A stretch of DNA of 64,000 nt from Erythroxylum novogranatense (GCA_029891385.1 CM057231.1:61735103-61799102), one strand, 5' to 3'. Positions 23,754-35,213 are shown, counted from the stretch's first letter. Numbers and translations are program-made. Notes: a model not told the origin generated them from the letters alone.

Positions 23754-26700
23754 TCAAAGTCGGTAGGTATCCTCCAGCCCACACTTGCTCCTCATATTGT
23801 AATGATCGAATTTTGAATAATTGTAACCAACAGGCTTCATCTCAACCGGCTTTGGCTCTGTCCCAGTGGGTACAGAAGCTACTTCTCCACTTTTATCCCT
23901 GTGGCGATGCCGTGTCCTTTCTTTATTGCTTTTGGACCTATTATAAGGAGGAACTTCACCTGATCCATAGAACTCTGCTTGCTCTTGCTTTTTCGAGGAA
24001 CGATGCTTGCTTGATAGTGAAGAATCCTTGAAACTGGCTAATTTAGTCTTAGGTGGTTTAATTTCTGAATATTTATCATTTGTAATAGGAGTGTGGACCT
24101 GTCTCATCTCAGATTGAGGGGGAGGAGTACTTTGTTTTTGAGTTAATGGGGGCTCTACCTCATCTTCAGGCATTCTTAGGGAATTTTTCAACGGTGTGAG
24201 ACCTTTCCGAGGTCTAGTTAATTTTAACTTAGAAGGAACCAAGTAGAAGAAAACATTAGCCAATGCTTCAAGTGCAAGCTTAGACAGATCAATCATAAGC
24301 TGTCCGAAAGATGGCCACCCAGGTTCTTCTTTCATGCTCTCCACAATTAGAGTGGGTTTCTCCATTTTCGATTGCTCTATGAATTCAGTGTCTGAAAATT
24401 GTTGCTGCACATGTAAGTACATACGTATCAGATTAAGCAACGGATTAACAATGCACGAAAGAAAATCAATGAAGCCAAAATCAAACATCTTCAGGCAATA
24501 GTTTCATCCTTTCAACCTCTAAAATTCTTTAAACTATTCATATTTTAAAAGGAAAAATGAGAGCATAATAATAGCCAATCTAAATGAAGAAAGAATGACA
24601 AAACCAATCCATGGTGTTTCCCAAAGGAAATAGACTCAACAGTTCTGATGTGAACTCTCTCTAATAATCATATGCATCTGGCCCCCAAGAAGAAAGCAAT
24701 AAAACTAGTTCTTCTTTCTTTATTAACTGGGACCCAATTGGATCAACTTCTAAATCCTTTCCTTCCAGACACCAATAACAGTCAAGCCTTGGTGGAGGAT
24801 ATGGCAATAGGCCTCATCAACCACCGAAGGAAAGGCTCAATGATGGATAGTACTAATGAAGATGAAAGCATATAGAAAACTGTTGAAGAAAAAATCATAA
24901 TCAATCTTTAAAGTAAGAGTTGTACATTTCTTGAGAAGAAAGGTAATCCAAATCCCTGCTGAAGCATGGACACACAATATCCAGCAAAGACAGCACCTAA
25001 AACCATGAAGACATCTGTAAAAGAACATTACAACAGTTAGAGTGGCATAATCCAAATGCAGAATCTAAACATTAGCAAAAACAGCTCCCTTGGCATTGCG
25101 AGAAGAGGAAATGGCCTTTACAAGCAGCTTGTCTTTTATGCCTTCTTTCCTTCTTTCGTATATGATAGAGCTAGAAGGTCATTAGTATACAGTAGGCGTA
25201 AGAAGTTGGAGAATCCTAGCACGTGAGTTAGTTACAAATAAGGGACAGGTATCACCTAATAATTGGGGTAGGATGGGATATAAAAGGAGGGGAATGACAT
25301 GTAAGAGGGGATGCGTGAATTTCTGGACTGAGTGTGTTTGGGAGGTACAGCCCCTCATATAGGCTGATTCTTATTTCAGTTGTATTTGCCTACTACTTCA
25401 GAATATCAATATACCATACTGAATCGATGAGATTGTTTTGATCCATCTGATTCATTTATTCTTATAATACAGTAATACTTGGGTGTGTTCTATCAGTATA
25501 TAACTTTTGGAGGGTTAGCCTTGGGACAGGGTGTGCACAGCAGACCAGGAAAGTTGATCTTCAAACTAATATTCAATTTATGACAATGGAATATGAAGAC
25601 AATTGTTCTTTCAATGGTCTTAGAAAGCATTATTGGGAAGAGCATCTTCATCAATCATCAAAAAGTCAATATTGTACATAGCCACATTCAGTTGGAAGAA
25701 ATGTAGTTTTTGAGCTAAGGCAGATACTAAGCTAGAGAAGATTTCAGTTTCATTTGTCCAATTAACAAGACATGTAGCTATTATGGCAATGAAAATAACC
25801 AATAAGTAATATGTACAGGATTACCTACATAATATATGAACCAATAAATTAAATAAAAAACGCATAATTGATTGGTGTGATGATAAGACATTCAAATGCT
25901 AGAGTAGACTAATTGACCACAATGAATGAGGTATGCCCAATCTTGTAACTTTAAACATTGATTTATTTCTCTTCCATGATTGTGTAGAGAGTTATGTAAA
26001 TTTGGGTATACCCTGCAGCTATGAACCTTAGATTCAACAAAAGCTGAAAACTTCAGCACATCCTAAAAAGGAAAGCTGATGTCACCCTAACACTTATTGC
26101 AGCAACCCAAGGTCGCTATTGCGAATTCCATGTTCGCCAGTACTGGCATGCACAAAACTTCTTGCATAGCTATGGACCAAAGATTCATCAAAAGCTGACA
26201 ACTTCAGCATGTTCCAAAAAAGAGAGCGGATCTCATCCCAACAATGTATTGTAATAGCAGCAACCCAAGGTTGCTATTGCAGATTTCATGTCTGCCAGTA
26301 CTTGCACGCAGAAAACTTCTATACTGTGATACAAGAGATTCTGACTTGCACTCAACCTATCCTAGTTTTCATTGGGTAATGATTATTACTCACTGAATCT
26401 GTGTCTAAGATCAAATGTGAGGCTAGTTGGAAATTGATATGACCCCTCCGTTATTCACGTAATTTAGACAGAAATAAAAAAATCATGTGGGAGCACAAGG
26501 CAATTGACCAACTCAGCTTACAATTTTTGGGTGCTCAACTTCCCTACTCTTCAGATCCTCTAAAGCAGCCACTTTCCCACTATACATTTCTCAACTAAAG
26601 CTCCCACTTCCTCACTCTTCAAGAACATTTAGTTAGTTTCTCTAAGTTTTAGGAGTTGGTTATTATCTTTGAGTGTTTAAATACCAGTTGATGGTCTAGT

Positions 26701-29078
26701 TTTGAGATCATTGAAATCATTCATTTTGTTGTACTGGAGTCTTGTCCTCTCCATACGGACAGCATCCTTGGGTACTTAAGATTCTTGCAGTCAAATTTGT
26801 AAGCAATTTCACTTTCCTATCTGTAGTGTCTATCAGAAATTTAATCCACTTTGGGACCAGAATGTTTCCTTCATTAGCCTCTTGAGGGTTTGAATAATGT
26901 CATGACCAAACCTAAACCAAAGTGGCTGTAACAATTGAAGCAAAAACTTGCCAGGTTTTAGAGTGCCCAAGGACATTTTCTGCAAAGTTTCATCATCTTT
27001 CTGTTGTAACAGTACATATTGCAAGTCAGCTTATCCTTCTGTTTAATTATAATCCTATACAAAAGACAATGTTAAAGTAGCAGTACATGAATAAGTAGAT
27101 GCTACATTGATTTTTCAGTCTTCACAAAAAAAAAAACAATAAATTGTTCTTATGGATTCTGCCCTCAGAGAAATGCATCAAATCATAGAATAGAAGCTCG
27201 ATCCAAGGTTTTATAGATATAAATCCAATAACTATACACCATTGTCACTCCCTCTCCAGGACAGCGTTTGGAAAGAAAAAATTCTGATGCAATGTTTTCT
27301 AGCCATCCTTCAACTTCAATGGCTGAAGTCCATCATTTGCCAACTGCGGGTAGTTATCCTTTTCATTTAGTAGATGCTACATATCTTCACACACTTGTTC
27401 TTTGGGACATATTAAACTCGATATGAAATTAAGTAGACTTTGGAAACCACAAGAAAAAAATCTCATTCAAAGAAACTAAGAAGTCCATGTATCTGTTTCT
27501 AAAGGCTAAACATTACATCAAAACAACGTTGAACTTAAAACGAACTGATCAAATGAGACCGAACCTGCAAGACTAACTGAACTGGATCGATAATCACAGT
27601 CTTCCTGGTTGAGAGTAATTTGCCGAAGAGCAGCATTTCCCCTATCAACAATCAGCAGGGAACAGCTGGGCTGGACATATATCACATCAAAATCATTTGA
27701 AAACTTAGCATCCTCACTGGGTCCATCCCTATACCCAGCAGCATTCGATTTCCCGCCAGCAATGGTTGTCACACCTGCAATCAATTTCCAAGATTAAGAT
27801 CTTCAACTTATTAACTCACTATGTTAACCATTGAAAGTTTATGCATATGTACAGCTTAGTTATATTACTTCTTTCACAGGAAAAATGTAAAAGAAATAAA
27901 AAAAACAATACAGTTCATTTTTTCTGATCTGACACTATGCCAGATGCTTTTTCACCTGAATCTCCAATCTTCCTGATGGCATGATTCAAGGTATCAGCAA
28001 CGTACAAATTTCCTTTATCATCCATGGTGACACCTTTGGGATGATTAAAACGGGCTTCACTAGCCTTTCCATCCACATGTCCTTTGTAACCCTGAAATGA
28101 CCCTGCCACCAACCTTGCTCTACTATCTGCAAAAATAAACGACAACCATAGCCTGAAACAAAGATCGGAATTACTGTTTTCACAACCATATGGACTGAGT
28201 GCAGATGAATCAGAACAAGCAGAAGTGAGAATTTGTAGTAGTTTTAAGGACGTTTTGTCAATCTAGCTTAGTTGAATATATTTATAAAAGATGAAACAAA
28301 AAGGAACCAAAACTTAACACAAATGTTAATGTTGGATTTTCTCAACATTTAGAGAGCTTAAATTTAAATGAAATAGCCAAACTTACATTGGGACAAAGGT
28401 GGAGTAATTTTAACAATGTTGCCATTTACTTCATCAACAGCAAATAGTTCACCGTCCGTAGAGACTCGAATTTGGTAAGGAACCACTCCAATCTCATTTC
28501 CTTCAACAACAGTTTCAACTAAGTATCCATCCTCAAACTGAAGAACATTCCCATCTGCTTACAAATGGAAGCAATACAAAAAGCTCCATTAATCAATGTT
28601 GACCAAAACAAAGAAAAAAAATGACAAACAAATATTAAAGCCAGATGAAAAAAACAACAGTTTATCAAAGAAATACCTAAATGGGGAGTCTTTGAGGATG
28701 ACCTAGCAGTCCATTTGAGAAGTGAAGCCAAGTGCTTAACCAATGGGCCTGTGTGCAAAAAACCAAATCAAACGAAACCGTGAGTGAAAGAATCGTACCC
28801 GTCAACCAACAAGCTCATAACAAGTTCTTGCAAAGAAAAACAAAACACAATAAGAACCAAGGTTCATCTAGAAAACGCAGGAAATGTGAACAAATCAAAG
28901 AAAACAAGGATACACATTAACGCGACAAGTAAAAAAGAAACCAAATTTGTACATAGAAACCCAAGTGAAGAGAGAAAACCTGCGGGAGCAGCATGGCCTT
29001 GATATGGTAAAAGAGTAGCAAGGAAAAGAAGAGGAGTACAACAGTAGAACAGAAACGGGATCTTCTAATAGCTCTCAT
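23754..29078 (-). CDS. NHL-repeat membrane protein, seven coding exons (exon 1 phase conflict)
   Basis: Coding exons on the minus strand: 29078-28980, 28748-28677, 28554-28387, 28126-27956, 27774-27565, 25014-24926 and 24404-23754. All introns are GT-AG, and exons 2-7 keep phase throughout. The predicted protein is about 486 residues. It has a signal peptide (hydrophobic VVLLFFSLLLFY near residue 13), then GPLVKHLASLLKW. NHL beta-propeller repeats follow at about 60-235: GYLVETVVEGNEIG, RLVAGSFQGYKGHVDG, FNHPKGVTMDDKGNLYVADT, AGYRDGPSEDAKFSNDFDV and CSLLIVDRGNAALRQI. A membrane segment (VFMVLGAVFAGYCVSML, about 243-258) and a basic, Ser-rich C-terminal tail complete it. This is the layout of plant NHL-domain proteins; the biochemical role is not established. 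Exon 1 from the only usable ATG is 99 bp, but exon 2 needs one carried base to keep AAPAGPLVKH. So a one-base indel in exon 1, real or a sequence error, is implied. Confidence 0.85.
25163..25495 (+). mobile_element. Solo LTR (333 bp) in NHL intron, with 5-bp target duplication
   Basis: It begins TGATAGA and ends TCTATCA, a perfect 7-bp inverted terminal pair, and is flanked on both sides by GTATA (25158-25162 and 25496-25500). A TATA box (GATATAAAAGG near 25278) shows plus-strand polarity, antisense to the host gene. No primer site, polypurine tract or second LTR is present, so this is a solo LTR left by LTR-LTR recombination, probably of a small copia-type element. It is a potential antisense promoter within the gene. 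Confidence 0.85.
26015..26320. repeat. Imperfect tandem duplication (about 150 bp x 2)
   Basis: The two units are 26015-26163 and 26164-26320. Shared landmarks in order: AGCTATG, ATTCA.CAAAAGCTGA, AACTTCAGCA, GCAGCAACCCAAGG, GCTATTGC, GCCAGTACT and AAAACTTCT. Unit divergence is moderate, so the duplication is old. No coding role was seen. Confidence 0.75.
28554..28560 (-). other. Tandem (NAGNAG) splice acceptor of NHL exon 3
   Basis: The minus strand reads AAGCAG|ATGGG. Use of the first AG starts the exon at 28557, use of the second at 28554. Both keep frame and differ by one residue (A-D versus D after PHL). CAG is normally favoured over AAG. Confidence 0.6.
28980..29078 (-). other. NHL gene exon 1: signal peptide exon with frame conflict
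   Basis: The ATG is at 29078-29076 and the donor GT at 28979-28978. The frame from this ATG gives a basic start and a strong hydrophobic core, as a signal peptide should, but ends ...KAMLLPQ in phase 0. The family-like junction AAPA-G|PLVKH is read in the +1 frame, which has a TAG near its start and no ATG. No other donor near the exon end resolves this. Confidence 0.6.
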
Positions 29079-29280
29079 CTTAAAGACCAAACTGAAGACA
29101 ACGAGGCGAGAAGAGAGACTAATGGTAGTTGCTTCGGGGTTTAAATTGTTGAGAACATATCACTGGTTTGGTATGGTATCAAACTGTAGGCTAGTCTCAA
29201 GTAGAGCTTGGCAAGCAGTAAAGAAGTAAGAAGCAAAGGCAGCTTTACATTTGTATTTTTGTTTTCTTTTTATCGCCTCT
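29079..29280 (-). promoter_or_regulatory. Probable NHL gene 5' leader and proximal promoter
   Basis: This stretch lies directly upstream of the NHL start codon on the minus strand. It includes a pyrimidine-rich leader (CTCTCTTCTCGCC) typical of plant 5' untranslated regions. No unambiguous TATA box was found; placement rests on position only. Confidence 0.4.
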
Positions 29281-29400
29281 TTTTCATTCCCATTTTGCGC
29301 TTAGCTTTATCGATTTAAGAAAAAGAATAAGTATGCATCCTTTTCTTTCCCATTTTGCGCTGAGCTTTATCGATTTAAGAAAAAGAAAATAAGTACACAC
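29281..29400. repeat. 60-bp tandem duplication upstream of the NHL gene
   Basis: 29281-29340 and 29341-29400 share TTTCCCATTTTGCGC, AGCTTTATCGATTTAAG and AAAAAGAA with few differences. Only two units are present. It lies 200-320 bp upstream of the NHL start codon, so it may double promoter elements. Confidence 0.85.
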
Positions 29401-29760
29401 GAGGGCTTTACATGTTACTCGTGTGTAACCGTTCGCAGCCAAAATTTCAAGAAAAATGTAGTCCGGTATGATTCCATAAAATGTGTTGTTGGTGACATCT
29501 TTAAAACAAAACAAAACTTGAAATAAACACTTCATACAAGTACATTTTATGCTGGCTTGACATCGGTACATACTCGAAGTGCTCGTTCTAAAAGTGTTTA
29601 ATTATATGTAAGCAGTTTCTTTCAACCTTTTCTATTTAGACTTGAATACGTGGAAATTTACAAGTATCGTCAATTTAAAATGCCAACTGTGTAAATAAGA
29701 ATAAGAAAGGACACCCACTCACCAGTATTTTTGGTATTACGAATGTAATATATTTTTAAG
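29401..29760. other. AT-rich intergenic stretch
   Basis: No gene or recognisable repeat was seen between the duplicated promoter segment and the MULE-like terminus at 29761. Confidence 0.5.
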
Positions 29761-31377
29761 GCTGTTTAATTCTACTTCTATTTTTTATTGTTGTTTTAAT
29801 TTTAATTTTGTTTTAGTTTTTAAAAAACAAAAATATGTTTGGTTGAGATTTGTAATATAAAAATTGAAAACAAAAACATATTTAGTTGTGATTTCTATTA
29901 AAAATTGAAAACAAAAACATATTTGATTTTATTATTATGTTTCTATTTTTTGTAATTATACTCTTATGTGTAATAATTATAATATATTATATTATATTTC
30001 AAATTAATTAATTATCATTATAGCTCAAACTAAATATATGTAAATCAAATATTATTAAAATTTACACATGAATGTAAATGCATTTACTGTAAATATGGCT
30101 ACATATATATCAAATGCAACTAACGTTGACATGCGTTTAATGTTTAGTTCTCCACGATTATAAGCATGAATAAGTTAAGTGAAGACAAGAAGATAAGAAT
30201 AGGCTTCAACGTGAAGAACTCACATACAAATTAGTGTTTCGGTTAAGACAAATAACGACTATGACAAGACTTCACTATGACAATAAGGCTTCACTTTTGA
30301 TAAAGTCGTGAAGAATAAGCTTCACTTTTGTAACAAATGACAAGTTTTAAGCCTTACATGTGTGCTCTGCTACATTTCCAATTACAACTAAACCATTATG
30401 ATATGAGACAAAGGATACTACGTGAAGACTAGGCTCCGCCGATGTGCTGCCACATTAAATGTGAAGACAAGTACTGTGTGCTCCACTCTATGCTAAATAT
30501 ACATGAAGAGTCTTCACGTGAAGACTAGGCTTTGAAGACTAGGTTTGTCGCATTAAGTGATGTGTTGCTACTTTAAATGATGTGAAGACAAGTGCTTCGT
30601 GCGTACTCCACTCTATACTAAAGACTCGAGGATGAGAAGAAATATTATTTGGTTTTATGTTCTTTGTGGATCGTATATTGATTGGAAGTTTGGTTTAGGA
30701 TGGAGTCTGTTGGATGTTCTAGTGTTGCTTGAAACTTTCTGGCAGTATTTTTGTGTTCGGTTTTGTATTTTCCCCTTCTGCCTACGTTTGTTTGAAAATC
30801 ATAAGTTGTTTGTACCGCCACTTGTGAAATATTGAATGGTGAAACCCAGAGAGGGTTTATGAAACCCATGTGTGGAAGCAGACAATAGGAGGAGGTGGCG
30901 ATGCACACCGACGGTGACGTAAGACGTTACTAATCATGACGACACCAAGGGGGTGTCGAGGGCACGGTAGAAGCAAAAACAAGAGAATACCATGTGATTC
31001 AAGGAATAATGAAAAAAACCAAGAAATGAAGCAATAGCAGTAGACCATACCCAGGTAAGTTTACCGAAAAGATCCATCATAGTTGCCTCCATTGTTGACC
31101 TTTTTTCAAAGATGAAGGAGCAAGCACAAAGTAGTGAAGGCAGAGTAAGGCTGAAAAAAATCACAAAAGGTAGTGAAATCGGGACGTGTGGTTTTTACAA
31201 AAAAAACTTAAAATCTTACAAAAATGTCTTTTTTATGTTTCTATAAACCTATTGCGTTTTTTTTTTTTTAGAAACAAGAAATGACAACAATACTCATCCA
31301 AATGTGTTTTAATGAATAGTTTATTTTTTCCTGAAAACCACAACGAAAAACGAAAAAAGAAACAGAACCAAATAGGC
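29761..31377. mobile_element. Candidate MULE/Pack-MULE with long degenerate inverted ends
   Basis: The left end (GCTGTTTAATTCTACTTCT, then T-rich) is imperfectly inverted relative to the right end (which, reverse-complemented, reads GCCTATTTGGTTCTGTTTCT, then T-rich). Such ends, resembling GGTTCTGTTTC plus T-runs, are common on plant Mutator-like and related elements. Flanking 9-mers ATTTTTAAG and ATTTAGAGT agree at only about half of positions, so the target duplication is decayed or the edges are off by a few bases. The interior holds an AAAACATATTT-type local repeat (29828-29935), a GTGAAGAC repeat block (30170-30630) and a unique segment (30630-31200). In that segment the minus strand has a leader-like stretch and an ATG at 31094 opening MEATMMDLFGKLTWVW. 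No transposase was recognised. The unique segment may be a captured gene fragment. Confidence 0.42.
30418..30635. repeat. Degenerate GTGAAGAC / CTTCAC repeat block
   Basis: Two related units (about 30418-30513 and 30514-30635) share ACGTGAAGACTAGGCT, ATGTGAAGACAAGT and CTCCACTCTAT.CTAAA. A palindromic CTTCACGTGAAG (30510-30521) joins them. Further GTGAAGA and TTCAC words occur from 30178. No coding potential was seen. Confidence 0.65.
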
Positions 31378-32766
31378 ATTTAGAGTATGATGTGATTTTT
31401 ATAAAATGCCACAGATATGATATCTAACTAACTACATTCATGACTTGGCCTTTTAGCATAGTGAAAATGGTATTCCATCGGTATAAATATTCAACCAACA
31501 AAAAAAAAATAACTAACTTAAAACTATAGCTAGTGATAAGTCTAAGTCAATCTCATAGCGAGTGTATGCAAAGATTTTAAAATGAAAAAAAAATGTTTAA
31601 GTTATGAGGGAGTTTGGTGTGATTTCGAATAATAGGATAAAGTAAAATTAAACTAATGAAAGCAAATTAAAGAAAATAATCAAAAAAATGATAAAAGTGA
31701 TGAATGGGTTTTGGAACCTAGTCATCAGTTCAATCTCGGCCTACACAAAAATAAGTATATTTTATTGTCTTGTTATGTTTATACCTATCCTAGCAGCTAT
31801 TAATCGTAGGCTAATAATAAACTCTGTTAACCCTAGTTTTCCCTTGCATCATGTTTAATTAAAACAAGCTCTTTAACTAAACCTAGTCATCAAACAACTT
31901 AGAACAAGCTCTTTATATTTAATAGGACAACTACATTCCAAGTTAGGAAAATAGATTAATCAAGGCAACAACCACATAAGCTCAAGTCATTTAACCAAAG
32001 TTGTGTTATCCCTGATGATTCGACACCATTAGTTACCATAAATGAATCCAAACAAAACGATTACGTATTGTATTTAAGATTATAGTTATGAGTTCACATA
32101 TAAACATTCTAACGAGAACGAGAATAACATCATCCATGCATGAATAACCAAATCAATTAAGCAAAGGATAACTTAAACAATCCTAGAGAGAGAAAGAACA
32201 ACTATAGACCATGGAGATACGCACAAAAGTGTTCCATAGCTTCGATTTCACCTCAAAACAGGAAGAAGGAAGCATAGCTCTCCATGGGTCTCAAAAAAGT
32301 GCATGCTTTGCCCCTCATAGTCGTGTATCAAACCATGTATGACAAAAAAATCTCCCTGGTCATGTATCCAAACGTATATGACAAGAAATCTCCCCAAATT
32401 ATGAATATACATGGTTAGGTACACGGCCGTGTATCCAACTATGTAAGTCGAAAATTATCTTCCGAATGTATACACGGCCGTGTGAATAGATACATGGTTG
32501 TGCATCTTTTAGATCATCTTGAAAGCTTCTTTTCCTTGGATTTTCTTGTCCCATCTTCACCCCAATCCATCTCCTTCTTGTTCCACAAGGACAATTGAGT
32601 GTGAACATCAAGAGAATGGCTCAAAGAATGTTCTTTTAACTAACTTTAGCTCTTATACTTCTAAATTGTACATAAAACCAAATATGAACCAAAATGAGTT
32701 TCTTAACATTTCACAGCATTAATCACTAAGTATTATGGAATAAATGTACAATCAATTAAGCACATT
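31378..32766. other. Unclassified repeat-like intergenic DNA
   Basis: No gene was found. The segment has low coding potential and contains the palindromic word ACACGGCCGTGT twice (near 32421 and 32471), plus related GTGTATCAAACCATGTATGAC-like phrases. Such palindromic words are found in long LTRs of plant gypsy elements, so this may be a minus-strand LTR relic. No ends were found. Confidence 0.3.
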
Positions 32767-33409
32767 TGTTGGGCCCCAAATTTTCTTTATTGATGTAATT
32801 AAGTATGAATTATGTTGATTGTATGATTTATTTCATAGTTTGATTTATTGGAAGTGTTAGTGAAAAATTAAGATTAATTTGAGATTAGTATGGAATAAGT
32901 GGAAATGAAAGAGTAAAAATTTATGAGGGCATTATTGGAAGGTTACTTAAGTTGGGAGGCTAAAGCTTTACATGGAGGGACAATATGGTCCTTGCACATC
33001 CATTAAGACTTAGGTGTTAGAATTAGAGGGAAAGAAAGAAGAAAAGTGAGAAAGGAGAAGAGGGTGTCGTGGAAGAGAAGAAGAAGAAGAGAAAGATAGG
33101 GTTTTGCTATTCTTGAGGTTTTAGAAGGAATTGAAGCAAAGTCTTGGTAAGTTTAAGTTCTTTGCATCTTGTTTTGGTTATATTAAACCCTAGTATAGCT
33201 TGGAATGATGTTAGAATAAGTTGTTTAGGGATTTTCGGGAAAATGGTTAGATTTCCTTGGGTTGTTGATTTTGTGACTGATTTTAAGGTTTAAATGAGTT
33301 AGAAATGAAGTATAAGACTTGAATCAAGGTTTAGATGTGTTGCATGTGGTAAAGGGAAGGATTGAAATGGAAAATGCTAGAAAAATCATGTTCGAGACAT
33401 TCTCAGACC

Positions 33410-33530
33410 ACGTCACGTGCTCATGCGTTCGAGAGGAAGGTGTGCACGTCGCGACGTGCAAATTTGTGTTCGTCGCGGCGAGCACGGGCCGATCGTCGTG
33501 ACGAGCATGACCTTTGTTGCGGCGAGCCCC
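33410..33530. repeat. GC-rich palindrome cluster 1 in element A LTR
   Basis: It includes a perfect 18-bp palindrome TGCACGTCGCGACGTGCA (33443-33460), then CGTCGCGGCGAGC and CGTCGTGACGAGC variants. It is GC-rich within AT-rich LTR DNA. The 3' LTR has the expanded counterpart at 39780-39940. Confidence 0.9.
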
Positions 33531-34904
33531 CAGTTTTCAGCATAGATGAATTTTGGTATTTTGGGCATATCTTTTGCTGCAGATGTCTAAATGAGGTGAT
33601 TTTTGATTCGTTGTAAACTAGAGACATAGATCTACAAGTTTTGTGAAGAAATGAAGTTCTGAATTAGTCTCTAAGAATGTCAAATTTTGGATGAACGTTA
33701 AGCATAAAATTTTTGTTTCAGCTTTAGTTATAATTCCAATTGTTAAAGTTTGACTTTTCGATTTCTACACCAAATTGAATGGGATTTTGGTTATTGTTGA
33801 AGGAAATCAAGTGAGGCAAGAGGAGCAAGAGGATCAAGAGGAAAGGCATTCCTAAGCAAGTATAAGCAAGGAATTCAAGGTGAGTTCATATTTATAATAG
33901 AGTAAATAAGTCACTCATTGTTTTGTTCAAATCAAGAAAGATTGAATGATTTAAAATTGCATCATCAATGTTTGTTTTAATTGCTATCGTGAAATGATTA
34001 TATGTTGCTACATGATTTGCATTCATGATTTTTGAAAAGGCTTCAAAAAGGGTTTTCTCCTTTCAAGAATACATGCACATGAAATCATGATTTCGAAAAA
34101 TATGAAAGGCAAGTTTCTAAACAAGTGCCAGTTTGGCAATCAAGTTTACAAGACTTTGAATCATGCATGTTATGTGGGTTTATGGTATGTCCCTCAAGAA
34201 CCGCCACGCACGTTGACTCATGAAAAGGCTTCGCTTGCCTGCCCGCAAGTGGCACGGAGCTCCCGACAAGGACTCTCTTAAGAAACTACGACTACACAAC
34301 CCAAACCATTATGCTATGCTTATGTGTTTATGATTTGTTATCATGTTTCATGCATTCATGTTTTAAATTTTACTCATGAATTGTTATAAACCAAGCATTT
34401 CGAGTTGATGATTCTCACAAGCTCAATTATTATGATTTCAAAGTGCACTACGACAATGAGCTATCTTTTAAATAGTTTTGCTTATTTTTATATTATAAAT
34501 GTGTTTCCACGAGATTTATAGCTCACCCCCTTTACCCTCCCCATTCAGGTGACGAGCAAGAGATTGAGTAAGTCAAGGGTTATGGCATCACTCCAATTTA
34601 TTATGTTTGTGTATTTTCAAGATGCACTTTTGGAAGACAAGGCTTTAGTTTCATTTCAAGTTCGATTCGTTCAAGTGTATTTTTGTACTTTTGACACTTG
34701 AACTCAAAGTTTGTAATTTGGTTTGAAATGTTATTAAAGCTTTGTAAAACTCATCTTTTGGATATTAATGAGGTATGCATGTTTACATTTCAAATCTTAC
34801 GCATTGAATTATTTAGAAATTTGCTTGAGCGCATGTTGTTAAGTTTGGGATGGGTTGATTTAATAAAAATGAGAAAAGTTTCAGGTTTATTCATGGTGGA
34901 CCGT

Positions 34905-35090
34905 AGGAGGCAGTCGCCGCGACGAGGCTGCCTACTAGCCGCGGCGAAGCAGGAAGCGCTCACCGTGGCGAGAGCTGCTCGCCATGACGAGAACCCTTTC
35001 GCTCGCCGCGGCAAGGGCGACATTGCTTGCCGCGTGGCAAGCCAAGAGGGCTCGCCGCAGCGAGAAATCACACGTCGCGGCGATGCCCCT
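34905..35090. repeat. GC-rich palindrome cluster 2 in element A LTR
   Basis: Repeated CGCCGCGGCGA, CGCCGCGACGAG, CGCCATGACGAG and CGTCGCGGCGA units spaced about 20-25 bp apart just before the LTR end. The element A 3' LTR is truncated before this point, so there is only one copy. Confidence 0.88.
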
Positions 35091-35201
35091 TGTGCTTCCG
35101 AGGGACTCCTTTCTTCTTTTAATTTATATGTTTCACCTCACGCACACGCACCGCGCTTTCATGTCCGATGTTGGGCTCCGGCAACGGGGTCTAACATGCT
35201 G

Positions 35202-35213
35202 TGGTATCAGAGC
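35202..35213 (+). other. Primer-binding site, initiator tRNA-Met type
   Basis: TGGTATCAGAGC lies five bases after the LTR end. It matches the 3' end complement of plant initiator tRNA-Met and primes minus-strand synthesis. Confidence 0.9.

Larger units (their letters stand above)
25015..27564 (-). other. Large intron 5 of the NHL gene (2.55 kb)
   Basis: The donor GT follows the exon ending at 27565, and the acceptor TTACAG precedes the exon starting at 25014. It holds a solo LTR (25163-25495) and an imperfect tandem duplication (26015-26320). A 63-codon minus-strand ORF at 26833-27024 has no clear domain and is not called a gene. Confidence 0.75.
32767..35196 (+). repeat. Element A 5' LTR (2430 bp)
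   Basis: It runs TGTTGGGCC...GGTCTAACA. It matches 39134-40012 and 49622-50704 closely. It contains two GC-rich palindrome clusters (33410-33530 and 34905-35090) in otherwise AT-rich DNA, and a GGGCATAT...AAATGAGGTGA block at 33562-33601. A segment near 34166-34265 (CCGCCACG...GGCTTCG...GTGGCA) is homologous to 61542-61630 of element C. Confidence 0.9.

Noticed and set aside
26833..27024. 63-codon minus-strand ORF with LLQPLWFRFGHDII, slightly integrase-like
   Set aside because: Within an intron of the NHL gene, short, no catalytic or zinc motif; resemblance too weak to call a retroelement relic.
27609..27797. Plus-strand ORF over NHL exon 5
   Set aside because: Antisense shadow of a well-supported coding exon.
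33362..33627. Arg/Ala-rich ORFs on both strands at the palindrome cluster
   Set aside because: They arise from GC-rich palindromic repeats inside an LTR; both strands open for compositional reasons.
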